DNA of 7,464 nucleotides. Origin: Deltaproteobacteria bacterium. Lineage in GTDB: Bacteria; Desulfobacterota; Desulfobacteria; Desulfobacterales; Desulfatirhabdiaceae. Position 1 is the first letter of the stretch. Each line of letters opens with the position of its first letter. The translations under genes were made by a program, and so were the position numbers. Under the pieces are notes generated by a model, which searched no databases, was not told where the DNA came from, and saw only the letters and a list, made by a program, of their open reading frames with translations. The stretch lies in contig JAPLJE010000183.1 of NCBI GenBank assembly GCA_026388755.1, forward strand, positions 1 to 7,464, written 5' to 3'. Below are positions 1-5,958 of this stretch, in pieces.

Positions 1-365
1 GGAATTTTCAGCCGTTTCCCATCTGAATCGCAAAGATCCGGGGAAAACGCTCTGACCATTCCCGGAATAATCCCCAGGCACGGGGTTTGATTTTCTTCAC
101 TGTATCCCATGATGATCTGGGTTCCCAGGCAGATTCCGAGCATCGGCTTCCCCTGGTTAAAAGCTTCATGAAGCACCGCATCTATGCCCAGACATTTCAG
201 GCTGTTCATGGCAGATCCGGCTGCACCGACTCCAGGAAAAATAATACGGTCGGCAGACCGGATTTCTTCAACGTTTCGAGTGACCACGTTCGCATGGCCC
301 AGGTGGGATACGGCGCGGGCCACGCTGGCAAGGTTTCCGGCATCGTAGTCAATAATTGCAATCAT
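1..365 (-). CDS. hisH: Imidazole glycerol phosphate synthase, glutaminase subunit HisH (3' part missing)
   Basis: HisH hydrolyses glutamine and passes ammonia to HisF, which makes imidazole glycerol phosphate and AICAR in histidine biosynthesis (cytoplasm). The 121 visible residues are the N-terminal part of a class I glutamine amidotransferase. They start MIAIIDYDAGNLASV, have the oxyanion-strand motif FPGVGAAG (residues 43-50), and the nucleophile elbow GICLGTQ (77-83) with the catalytic Cys at 79. The segment CLGIIPG (96-102) follows, as usual in HisH. The His/Glu of the triad would lie beyond the window; a full HisH is about 200 residues. The ATG at 365-363 has GAAGG (375-371) 5 nt upstream. 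The start overlaps the end of mazG by 17 nt, so it is the third gene of the cvpA-mazG-hisH operon; hisF may follow off the left edge. The pattern of conserved residues fits HisH better than other amidotransferases such as PabA or GuaA. Confidence 0.93.
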   Translation of the reverse strand, partial: MIAIIDYDAGNLASVARAVSHLGHANVVTRNVEEIRSADRIIFPGVGAAGSAMNSLKCLGIDAVLHEAFNQGKPMLGICLGTQIIMGYSEENQTPCLGIIPGMVRAFSPDLCDSDGKRLKI

Positions 366-1203
366 ACTTACCTTCTTCAGCCTTTTTTGCTTTTTCCCAT
401 AAATTGTTCAGCTCTGTGTACGAGACCGCATTGAATTGTTGGCTGTTTTGGGCAATGGCTTGTTCCATGTGTCTAAAACGCTTTTCAAACTTTCGGGTGG
501 AATCGGCCAGGGATGTTTCCGGATGAAGTTTTGCGAACCGGGCAACATTTACCAGCGTAAAGAGCACATCGCCAAATTCCAGGGACAGTTTTTCCTGGGC
601 TTTTGAATCCTGCAGAGGGCCGGATTGCGGAATTTTGTCCACTTCAGATTTAAATTCCGCCCATTCTTCTTCAACCTTTTCCATGACCCCTGAGATTGTC
701 TTCCAGTCAAATCCGGCCCTGGCTGCCCGTTCGGAAATCCGGTATGCGCGAATCAGGGCGGGCAGGCCACTGGGAACAGAATCCAGAAGTCCGGTATTTT
801 CGACATGATTTTTTTCAGTCATTTTAATGGTGTGCCAGCGTTGACGCACCTCTTCACTGGTTACGGCTGTTTCTTGCCCGAACACATGAGGATGCCGCCG
901 GATCATTTTCCGTGTATTCCGGCTGGCAACATCCCGAAGATCAAAATGACCGGCTTTCTGATACAGATGAGCCATAAACAATATCTGAAACAGAACATCT
1001 CCGAGTTCTTCGCACACGTCTTCCGGGCTTTTGGACTCAATGGCATCCACCAGTTCGTAGACCTCTTCGATCAGGTAAACTGCCAGGGTTCGGGGAGTTT
1101 GCTTCCTGTCCCAGGGACATCCGTTTCCCCCCCTCAACTGTTCAATCAGGCGGATCAGTGCCGATATGTCTTTGAGATCCGGTGTTACAGGGGGAGATTC
1201 CAA
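349..1203 (-). CDS. mazG: Nucleoside triphosphate pyrophosphohydrolase MazG
   Basis: MazG hydrolyses (d)NTPs to NMPs and pyrophosphate; it cleans the nucleotide pool and in E. coli affects (p)ppGpp signalling. The 284-residue protein has the usual two-domain length. The N-terminal domain has GCPWDRKQT (28-36), EEVYE (46-50) and EELGD (65-69), which together give the Mg-binding ExxE...ExxD motif, then RRHPHVFG (102-109). The C-terminal domain has EEEWAEF (178-184) and EFGDVLF (209-215). The first internal Met is residue 77, after the first metal motif, so the start must be non-ATG. TTG at 1203-1201 fits, with GGAG (1218-1215) 11 nt upstream. The gene overlaps cvpA by 19 nt and hisH by 17 nt, which suggests translational coupling. 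HisE of histidine synthesis belongs to the same all-alpha NTP-PPase superfamily, but the two-domain layout and motifs here are MazG. Confidence 0.95.
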   Translation of the reverse strand: MESPPVTPDLKDISALIRLIEQLRGGNGCPWDRKQTPRTLAVYLIEEVYELVDAIESKSPEDVCEELGDVLFQILFMAHLYQKAGHFDLRDVASRNTRKMIRRHPHVFGQETAVTSEEVRQRWHTIKMTEKNHVENTGLLDSVPSGLPALIRAYRISERAARAGFDWKTISGVMEKVEEEWAEFKSEVDKIPQSGPLQDSKAQEKLSLEFGDVLFTLVNVARFAKLHPETSLADSTRKFEKRFRHMEQAIAQNSQQFNAVSYTELNNLWEKAKKAEEGKYDCNY

Positions 1204-1712
1204 ATTTTCTTCAGCTCCAAAATTTTGGTGGAAAAATCCTGTTTCATTTCCTTTGAAACCATTTGGGCCATGATTTCAGAGACTCTGGTTATATGAGGAG
1301 CCAGAATCGAGTCCTTGATTATTGGAACGCCTTTGGGAAGAAAGGCCGTAAGAATCATGAGAAGAACAGAGGCGATCAGGACCCCTTTTGCAATGCCGAA
1401 AAACACGCCGCAGATCCGGTCAACCCACCCCAGAAAAGCGATGTTCATCAGGTATTTGATAATGACCCCTATGATGCTGACAAAGATAAATACGCCGCAG
1501 AACAGCAGCATGAATGCCAGAATCTTGGCATAGGCGGGATTACTGATCCACACGCTCAGGGGTCTTGTGATTTCCAGGTAGTAGGTGTATCCGGCATAGA
1601 AACCACCCAGCACCCCGATAATGGAGGATATTTCTTTTATAAGTCCTCTGAAAAAGCCTCTGATCAGGCAATAACCCAGTATGATGGTAATGATGATGTC
1701 AAATGGATTCAT
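1185..1712 (-). CDS. cvpA: CvpA family inner-membrane protein
   Basis: The 175-residue protein is strongly hydrophobic. Four likely membrane segments lie near residues 4-21, 28-47, 62-86 and 101-124, followed by a mostly amphipathic, charged C-terminal tail (about 125-175). Family signatures seen are the Gly/Arg-rich turn RGFFRGLIKEI (18-28) and the conserved GWVDRICGVFFGIAKG (95-110). In E. coli CvpA was found as needed for colicin V production; its molecular function is not settled, and links to envelope integrity have been reported. The ATG at 1712-1710 has AAGGA (1721-1717) 4 nt upstream, which supports this start. It is the first gene of the cvpA-mazG-hisH run, and its stop lies inside mazG (19-nt overlap). 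The family call is solid; the role in this organism is open. Confidence 0.88.
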   Translation of the reverse strand: MNPFDIIITIILGYCLIRGFFRGLIKEISSIIGVLGGFYAGYTYYLEITRPLSVWISNPAYAKILAFMLLFCGVFIFVSIIGVIIKYLMNIAFLGWVDRICGVFFGIAKGVLIASVLLMILTAFLPKGVPIIKDSILAPHITRVSEIMAQMVSKEMKQDFSTKILELKKIWNLPL

Positions 1713-1875
1713 CAGATCCTTTCATAGGCAAAGATCAATGTATGTTGGATATGTAAGATCATATACCACTTCCTTCAGTTCAACTCTTGAGTCTCATCCT
1801 CATTTGCGTTAGTATATAACACGGCACCGATGAGTCAAGGTGTTTTTGTATGAAAGTGACAAGAGGCTTAAGACA
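1713..1875. promoter_or_regulatory. Divergent intergenic region between cvpA and the flavin-protein gene
   Basis: No gene is visible here. It must hold the promoters for the leftward cvpA-mazG-hisH operon and the rightward flavin-protein gene, but only weak candidates are seen. Rightward: TATAAC at 1815-1820 as a -10 with no good -35 at 16-18 nt. Leftward: TGGTATATGAT (read on the minus strand, 1768-1758) resembles an extended -10, with TTGAAC (1784-1779) too close to serve as a standard -35. A small dyad, ATATG (1749-1753) and CATAT (1760-1764), lies beside the leftward candidate and could be an operator or chance. Regulators other than sigma70 may be used. Confidence 0.35.
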
Positions 1876-2331
1876 ATGCTCAATAGAATTAAGGCTATTC
1901 TCGGAGAGAATTCCCTATGTGTTCTGGCAACCTGTTCGGAAAACAGGCCACATTGCTCTTTGATGGCATATATTTACGATATTCAGAAAAATATCCTGTA
2001 TATGATGACCCTGAAAACCACCCAAAAATACCGCAATATCTGCCATAACCCCCAGGTCAGCGTGCTGGTGGATACCAGAAGCCATCCTTTCGGATCCGAT
2101 AACATACAGGCTTTGACGGTTTCTGGTTATTGTTCTCTGCTTTCAGATACGCAGATCCGGTCGGACATTCTGAGCCAAATGGTTGATAGACACCCCCATC
2201 TTCAGGACCTGTCCAATCACGCGGATGTAGAAGTGTTGGCCATCCATTCGACGGCTTTTTTGCTTATGGATGGGGCGCTGAAGTCACATCATTTTTTACT
2301 TTTCAACCCTTCCTCTTTTGTTGCCAATTGA
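1876..2331 (+). CDS. Pyridoxamine 5'-phosphate oxidase-like FMN-binding protein
   Basis: This 151-residue protein has the split-barrel flavin-binding fold of the PNPOx-like superfamily. Visible signatures are the first strand LCVLATCSENRPHCSLMAY (14-32), then LYMMTLKTTQKYRN (41-54), whose TxxK segment typically contacts FMN phosphate, and NPQVSVLVD (58-66). It lacks the length and C-terminal part of true PdxH (about 200-220 residues), so it is likely a general flavin or heme-linked oxidoreductase or a flavin-binding protein; the substrate cannot be told. I choose the ATG at 1876 because AGAGG (1862-1866) sits 9 nt upstream and the family fold starts a few residues in. A longer form from GTG at 1840 lacks a spaced ribosome site. 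The 3' end overlaps the convergent synthetase gene by 43 nt. The gene stands alone, divergent from cvpA. Confidence 0.78.
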   Translation: MLNRIKAILGENSLCVLATCSENRPHCSLMAYIYDIQKNILYMMTLKTTQKYRNICHNPQVSVLVDTRSHPFGSDNIQALTVSGYCSLLSDTQIRSDILSQMVDRHPHLQDLSNHADVEVLAIHSTAFLLMDGALKSHHFLLFNPSSFVAN

Positions 2332-4460
2332 ATGGACGCGTCAACGGCGATGGGACTGCCGTTGCAAACGATCAGGGGATTGATGTCAATTTCCTGAATT
2401 TGCGGACAGGCAAGCCCAAGCTCACTCAGATGAATTAATATGTCGCACAGCGTATCCCGATTTACGGGAATGGAGTTGCGAAATCCGTTCAAGACATTTT
2501 GCGCGCGAATCTGAGCCATCAGGTGAAAAGCATCTTTTCGGCTGATCGGCGCAACAGCAAAAGCCGTATCTTTCAGAGCTTCGGCAAGAATGCCGCCAAG
2601 GCCCAACATGACGCAGGGGCCAAACTGGGGATCCCTGATGAAACCGGCAATCAGCTCGATGCTGCCATTGATCTGCTGTTGAACCAGGATACTGCCGCCA
2701 TTCGACATGGCGGCGCGAAGATCTGAAAAAGCGTTTTCGACCATTTCGTTCGAGTGAATGCCGATTCTTACCAGCCCTTGTTCGGTTTTGTGAATGATTC
2801 CCGGTGAAATACCTTTCATGACTATGGGGAAACCAAAGTCTGAGGCTGCAGCGTTGGCTTCGGATATGGAACTGACGATTTTTTCCGGTACCGTCGGAAC
2901 GCCAAAGTCAGCCAGAATCTGTTTGGAAACATGTTCATCTAGGCTAGTTGATGGCCCTGCCAGGACCTGCTTCCACCTGTCGGAAGCTGCCGTGTGTTGA
3001 AAGGATTCGACGGAAGTATTCCATGGCGTCTCTCTTTGGTTTCTTTTGAACAGGGCGCGAAGACATTCAACCGACCGCTGGATTTCCCGAAAGACAGGAA
3101 TTCCCTGTTTCTGAATGGCGATCTGCATTTCACGCGCTTGTTTGCGTTCGCCGATCAGCCATGCTACCATGGGCTTTCCGGATAATTTTACCTTGTCAGC
3201 CAGCGGCGATAAGTCAAAATTGAGTGAAAAGCCACCTGCAAATAAGTGCAGAAAAATCGCATCCACGCCGGGGTCGGCGCAAACAGCCTCAGCTGCAGTC
3301 CGATATGTTTTTTCGCCCCCGTTTTTTTCAACGGCAGGCCACAGATCAATAGGATTGGCAATTGGCATCCACTCCGGAAACACGGATTTCAATGTTTGCC
3401 GGGTTTGGGAAGACAGGTCGGCCACTTCCAGCCCCAGATTTTCAATATAATCCGCTGAAACAATGCCGGCTCCACCGCTGTATGTCAGGACCGCTACCCG
3501 GCCGGGCAGGTTGCGGGGAAGGGAAGGAAAGGCGGCCAGGGTTCTGCAAAGATCCATCATCTGTTTAAAATCGGTTGCCTCGATAATTCCGGCTTGAGAC
3601 ATCGCACCGCTGATGACCGCGCCGTTTCCGGAAAGGCTTGCGGTGTGGCTCATGGCGGCTTCAGCCCCTTTCCGGCTTTTCCCGCCTTTTAATGCAACAA
3701 TGGGTTTTGGCGACCGGCTGCAGATTTCCATAAACCGGCGGCCGTCCGGAATGGATTCCATGTAAAGTCCGATGGCTTTCGTGTGGGGATCCCTTGTCAG
3801 GTATTCGAGCAATTCGCATTCTTCCACATCCACTTTGTTGCCGATGGAGCAGACTTTGCTGATTCCCATGGTTCCGTGGGTCATGGTATCAATCAGAAAA
3901 CCGGCGGATAGCATGCCGCTTTGAACAATCAGGGATACGTCTCCGGGAATGAGCCCATAATCCCAGATTGTCGGGGAAACAAAGGAAAATACATGGCGAC
4001 TGACAGCATCCACGAGTCCCATGCAGTTTGGCCCCCAAAGTCGAATGCCGGTTTCATGAGAGATCCGGCGCAGCATGCCCTGAAGTTTTTTCCCCTCATC
4101 GCCGGTTTCGGAGAACCCACCGGATTCAATCATGACCCCTTTTTTTCCTTCCTCGCCGGTTTCGGAGAACCCACCGGATTCAATCATGACCCCTGGGATT
4201 TTGCGCATGGCACATTCCTGAATGACATTGGGAACCATCGGAGCCGGAACAAAGACAATAGCCAGATCGATGGGATCCGGCACATCCAGAACGCTTGGAT
4301 AGCAGGTAATGCCTTCAATCGAAGAATACCGGGGGTTTACGGGATATATTTTTCCGGCAAAGCCCTTCAGAAGATTTGTCAGGATGGAAAATCCCCCTCT
4401 GGCGGGCTTTGTCGTTGCGCCAATCAGAGCGATTCCTTTTGGATTAAAAAAAAATTCCAT
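2289..4460 (-). CDS. NDP-forming acyl-CoA synthetase (fused alpha-beta; acetate-CoA ligase, ADP-forming type)
   Basis: This family interconverts acyl-CoA + ADP + Pi with acid + CoA + ATP through phosphohistidine intermediates, so it can save or spend one ATP per acid. The 723 residues read in the alpha-beta order. The CoA-binding Rossmann domain (1-145) has PKGIALIGAT (7-16) and GIRLWGPNCMG (138-148). Two succinyl-CoA-ligase-like domains follow (about 165-460), with SIGNKVDVE (205-213) and SHTASLSG (271-278), where H272 is the phospho-His. The ATP-grasp domain (about 500-715) has SPGIIHKTEQG (552-562, second conserved His at 557), RDPQFGP (609-615) and EIDINPL (690-696). There is no C-terminal GNAT domain and His is kept, so this is a synthetase and not a Pat-type acetyltransferase. 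The acid used is unknown. GGAGG (4475-4471) is 10 nt before the ATG. Odd: residues 90-107 are repeated as 108-125 by an in-frame duplication. It is probably monocistronic. Confidence 0.9.
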   Translation of the reverse strand: MEFFFNPKGIALIGATTKPARGGFSILTNLLKGFAGKIYPVNPRYSSIEGITCYPSVLDVPDPIDLAIVFVPAPMVPNVIQECAMRKIPGVMIESGGFSETGEEGKKGVMIESGGFSETGDEGKKLQGMLRRISHETGIRLWGPNCMGLVDAVSRHVFSFVSPTIWDYGLIPGDVSLIVQSGMLSAGFLIDTMTHGTMGISKVCSIGNKVDVEECELLEYLTRDPHTKAIGLYMESIPDGRRFMEICSRSPKPIVALKGGKSRKGAEAAMSHTASLSGNGAVISGAMSQAGIIEATDFKQMMDLCRTLAAFPSLPRNLPGRVAVLTYSGGAGIVSADYIENLGLEVADLSSQTRQTLKSVFPEWMPIANPIDLWPAVEKNGGEKTYRTAAEAVCADPGVDAIFLHLFAGGFSLNFDLSPLADKVKLSGKPMVAWLIGERKQAREMQIAIQKQGIPVFREIQRSVECLRALFKRNQRETPWNTSVESFQHTAASDRWKQVLAGPSTSLDEHVSKQILADFGVPTVPEKIVSSISEANAAASDFGFPIVMKGISPGIIHKTEQGLVRIGIHSNEMVENAFSDLRAAMSNGGSILVQQQINGSIELIAGFIRDPQFGPCVMLGLGGILAEALKDTAFAVAPISRKDAFHLMAQIRAQNVLNGFRNSIPVNRDTLCDILIHLSELGLACPQIQEIDINPLIVCNGSPIAVDASIQLATKEEGLKSKK
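4087..4194 (-). repeat. 54-bp in-frame tandem duplication inside the acyl-CoA synthetase gene
   Basis: Two direct copies lie head to tail at 4087-4140 and 4141-4194. Positions 4099-4140 and 4153-4194 (42 bp) are identical; in the remaining 12 bp three positions differ (4092/4146, 4095/4149, 4098/4152). The copies encode GVMIESGGFSETGEEGKK (residues 90-107) and GVMIESGGFSETGDEGKK (108-125), so only one residue differs. Other members of the family normally have one such strand-loop segment before the helix that leads to the GIR-x-x-GPN motif. The reading frame stays open. A run of T (4141-4146) sits at the junction. Confidence 0.95.
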
Positions 4461-4494
4461 TGATGAATTGCCTCCGGAGTGTTAGCAATGTATC

Positions 4495-4523
4495 TTGATA
4501 AGAAAGTATCTGGTTTTTTTAAT
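4495..4523 (+). promoter_or_regulatory. Sigma70-type promoter for the metallophosphoesterase gene
   Basis: TTGATA (4495-4500) and TTTAAT (4518-4523) each match the consensus in five of six positions and are separated by exactly 17 nt. Transcription would begin near 4530 and give a leader of about 68 nt before the ATG at 4598. This also argues against a start at the in-frame ATG at 4529. The -10 overlaps that of the opposite promoter at 4519-4547. Confidence 0.6.
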
Positions 4524-4547
4524 GTCATTTGGGTGCCATCTTGTCAA
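4519..4547 (-). promoter_or_regulatory. Candidate sigma70-type promoter for the acyl-CoA synthetase gene
   Basis: On the minus strand a perfect TTGACA (4547-4542) is followed after 17 nt by CATTAA (4524-4519), or after 18 nt by ATTAAA; both are weak -10 boxes. Transcription would start near 4512, leaving about 50 nt of leader before the ATG at 4460. The -10 region is shared with the plus-strand promoter, so polymerase could probably occupy only one of the two at a time. Confidence 0.42.
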
Positions 4548-4554
4548 GCATAAA

Positions 4555-4568
4555 CGAACGAATGTTCG
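4555..4568. promoter_or_regulatory. CGAAC-GAAT-GTTCG palindrome resembling the Gram-positive SOS (LexA/DinR) box
   Basis: Perfect 5-bp arms surround a 4-bp spacer whose bases (G, A, A, T) fit the RNRY spacer of the Bacillus LexA box. It lies about 25-38 nt downstream of the predicted start of the metallophosphoesterase transcript, and just upstream of the -35 of the leftward promoter, so a bound repressor could affect both genes. In RNA it could instead form a small hairpin in the leader. The LexA of this organism is unknown and LexA boxes vary widely among Deltaproteobacteria, so the identity is a guess. Confidence 0.25.
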
Positions 4569-4597
4569 GTTATTTTCAGCACTCAACAGGGGAAGAT

Positions 4598-5251
4598 ATG
4601 CGCCTGTATGCTGTAGCAGATATTCATGGCCGATTAGATCGAATGGCCGCAATCAAAAACAACCTGGAAATGTATTGCCCGAATGTGCTGATCGCTGCAG
4701 GGGATATCACCCATTTTACACGGACGCTTCCCATTATTTCGAAATTGGCCGATCTTTCACTTCCGGTTCTGGCGCTTCGCGGGAATACCGACTTAAAGCG
4801 GATTGAATCCCAGTTTGCCCTCAAAGAGAACATTTTTTTCCTTAACAATCGCGATGTGACATTACAAGGGGTTCATTTTGCAGGAGCCAACGGAACCATA
4901 CCGGTACCGTTTCGATCCAGGATCGCTTTTAGGGAAACGTTCATTTGGAAGAGGCTGATGCCCCTGATGACCCATCGAACGGTTTTGGTTGCGCATCCGC
5001 CTCCCTGGGGATGCCAGGATCGCGTTGCGGGAAAATATCATTGCGGTTGCAAGTCCCTTGAAAGATTCATCAGAGCCTGTCAGCCCGCCCTGTTGATCTG
5101 TGGGCATATCCATGAGGATGCGGGAATGTCCTGCCTGGGAAAAACCCTGATTGTCAATTGCGCCATGGGTTCCTTCTGTGAAGGGGCCATCATCGACATC
5201 CAAAATGGCCGGATCACCGCGGAAATTCTAAAGGTCAAAGGGCGAAGTTAA
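4598..5251 (+). CDS. Calcineurin-like metallophosphoesterase
   Basis: The 217-residue protein has all five metal-binding blocks of the calcineurin-like fold: DIH (8-10), GD (35-36), GNTD (62-65), the His of VAHPPP (H123) and GHIH (159-162). It should be a cytosolic two-metal phosphoesterase with nucleotide, phosphodiester or phosphoprotein substrates; the real one cannot be read from sequence. The usual GNHD reads GNTD here. The ATG at 4598 is chosen because AGGGG (4588-4592) lies 5 nt before it and MRLYAVADIHG starts directly with the first strand; a longer form from ATG 4529 would add 23 residues of no family character. A good promoter ends at 4523. It is divergent from the acyl-CoA synthetase and 88 nt upstream of pal; whether pal is cotranscribed is unclear. 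Confidence 0.88.
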   Translation: MRLYAVADIHGRLDRMAAIKNNLEMYCPNVLIAAGDITHFTRTLPIISKLADLSLPVLALRGNTDLKRIESQFALKENIFFLNNRDVTLQGVHFAGANGTIPVPFRSRIAFRETFIWKRLMPLMTHRTVLVAHPPPWGCQDRVAGKYHCGCKSLERFIRACQPALLICGHIHEDAGMSCLGKTLIVNCAMGSFCEGAIIDIQNGRITAEILKVKGRS

Positions 5252-5339
5252 ATAAAATCTTGTTGATTTTCATGAGTTTGAACGTTAATTAAATAGCAAC
5301 GAGAAAAGGTTTATCAACTTAATAAAAAGGATGGGTATC
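5252..5339 (+). other. AT-rich gap upstream of pal
   Basis: These 88 nt hold no gene. They are much richer in A and T than the flanking genes, as expected of a promoter region, but no pair of boxes with correct spacing stands out; TTGATT (5263-5268) has no good -10 at 16-18 nt. A short AAAATC/GATTTT dyad (5254-5270) has no G+C stem or T-run, so it is not a convincing terminator. Only the last bases (pal ribosome site, 5327-5331) can be assigned. Confidence 0.4.
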
Positions 5340-5939
5340 ATGACTAAAAAAATTTGGATTCTGTTGACTCTGATGATGGTTTTGCCGGCAATGACCCTTA
5401 TGGCATCATGCGCCAAGAAAAAAGTATACTCTGACGCCTCCGGAACGCAGGCTTCTGATGATGCAGCAAGGGCTGCGGAAAAAGCCAGGCAGGATGCTCT
5501 GGCCAGACAGCGGGGATTTGATGAGCAACGGTTAAAGGATCAAGCTGCTGGTGGAAGAGCAGGGGGCGGGGGCCTGGATGCCGGGGGGTCTGCAACGCGG
5601 AGCAGTTTTGTTTCAGAAGATATTTATTTTGAGTACGACAGCGCGGTCCTTGTCCCGGATGCCCGTGATGTGTTGAAACGCAAGGCCGAGTGGATGCGAA
5701 GCAACTCGAATGTATCCGTAATCGTTGAAGGTCACACGGATAGTCGTGGAACGGTTGAATACAACATAGCCCTGGGAGAGCGGCGAGCGGAAAGTGCCCT
5801 TTCGTTTCTGGTGGATTTGGGGATTCCTGCATCTAGACTGACAAGCGTCAGCTATGGTAAGGAAAAACCGATTGATCCGGGTCAGAATGAAGCGGCCTGG
5901 GCCAAAAATCGCCGGGTTCATTTTGAAATCAAAAAATAG
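5340..5939 (+). CDS. pal: Peptidoglycan-associated lipoprotein Pal (OmpA-like C-terminal domain)
   Basis: Pal is an outer-membrane lipoprotein that binds the diaminopimelate of peptidoglycan and works with the Tol system in envelope integrity. The 199 residues begin with a lipoprotein signal: MTKK, a hydrophobic stretch (5-20), and MASC with the lipidated Cys at 24. Met at -3 is a weak lipobox. A linker of about 65 residues follows: Ala/Lys/Arg/Gln-rich and probably helical (38-68), then Gly-rich (71-84). The OmpA-like domain (about 92-199) has DIYFEYDSAVL (94-104), GHTDSRGT (131-138), NIALGERRA (142-150) and NRRVHFEI (190-197); D134 and R149 match the peptidoglycan-binding Asp and Arg. ATG at 5340 has AAGGA (5327-5331) 8 nt upstream; the ATG at 5331 abuts that site and is unlikely. 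No tolB or ybgF is adjacent. A response-regulator gene follows after 19 nt. Confidence 0.92.
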   Translation: MTKKIWILLTLMMVLPAMTLMASCAKKKVYSDASGTQASDDAARAAEKARQDALARQRGFDEQRLKDQAAGGRAGGGGLDAGGSATRSSFVSEDIYFEYDSAVLVPDARDVLKRKAEWMRSNSNVSVIVEGHTDSRGTVEYNIALGERRAESALSFLVDLGIPASRLTSVSYGKEKPIDPGQNEAAWAKNRRVHFEIKK

Positions 5940-5958
5940 TTGACCGAAGGGTTGACGC

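Noticed and set aside
805..1296. A 163-codon plus-strand open frame opposite mazG and cvpA.
   Set aside because: It is a shadow of two recognised genes and its product shows no domain or ribosome site.
1840..1875. Upstream GTG start that would lengthen the flavin protein by 12 residues.
   Set aside because: It has no ribosome site at a workable distance; the ATG at 1876 has AGAGG 9 nt upstream and fits the family start.
34..4068. The octamer AGATCCGG occurs six times, all on the plus strand (34, 213, 1175, 1412, 2153, 4061), which looked like a polarised genome motif.
   Set aside because: The shorter ATCCGG and CCGGAT are very common here in both orientations, so codon and base preference probably explains it; a genome-wide count would be needed.
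3921..4463. A 180-codon plus-strand open frame opposite the acyl-CoA synthetase.
   Set aside because: It is antisense to a well-conserved coding region, has no family motifs, and its internal repeat is simply the mirror of the 54-bp duplication.
5254..5270. AAAATC/GATTTT dyad after the metallophosphoesterase as a possible terminator.
   Set aside because: The stem is nearly all A-T and no T-run follows; it would be too weak.
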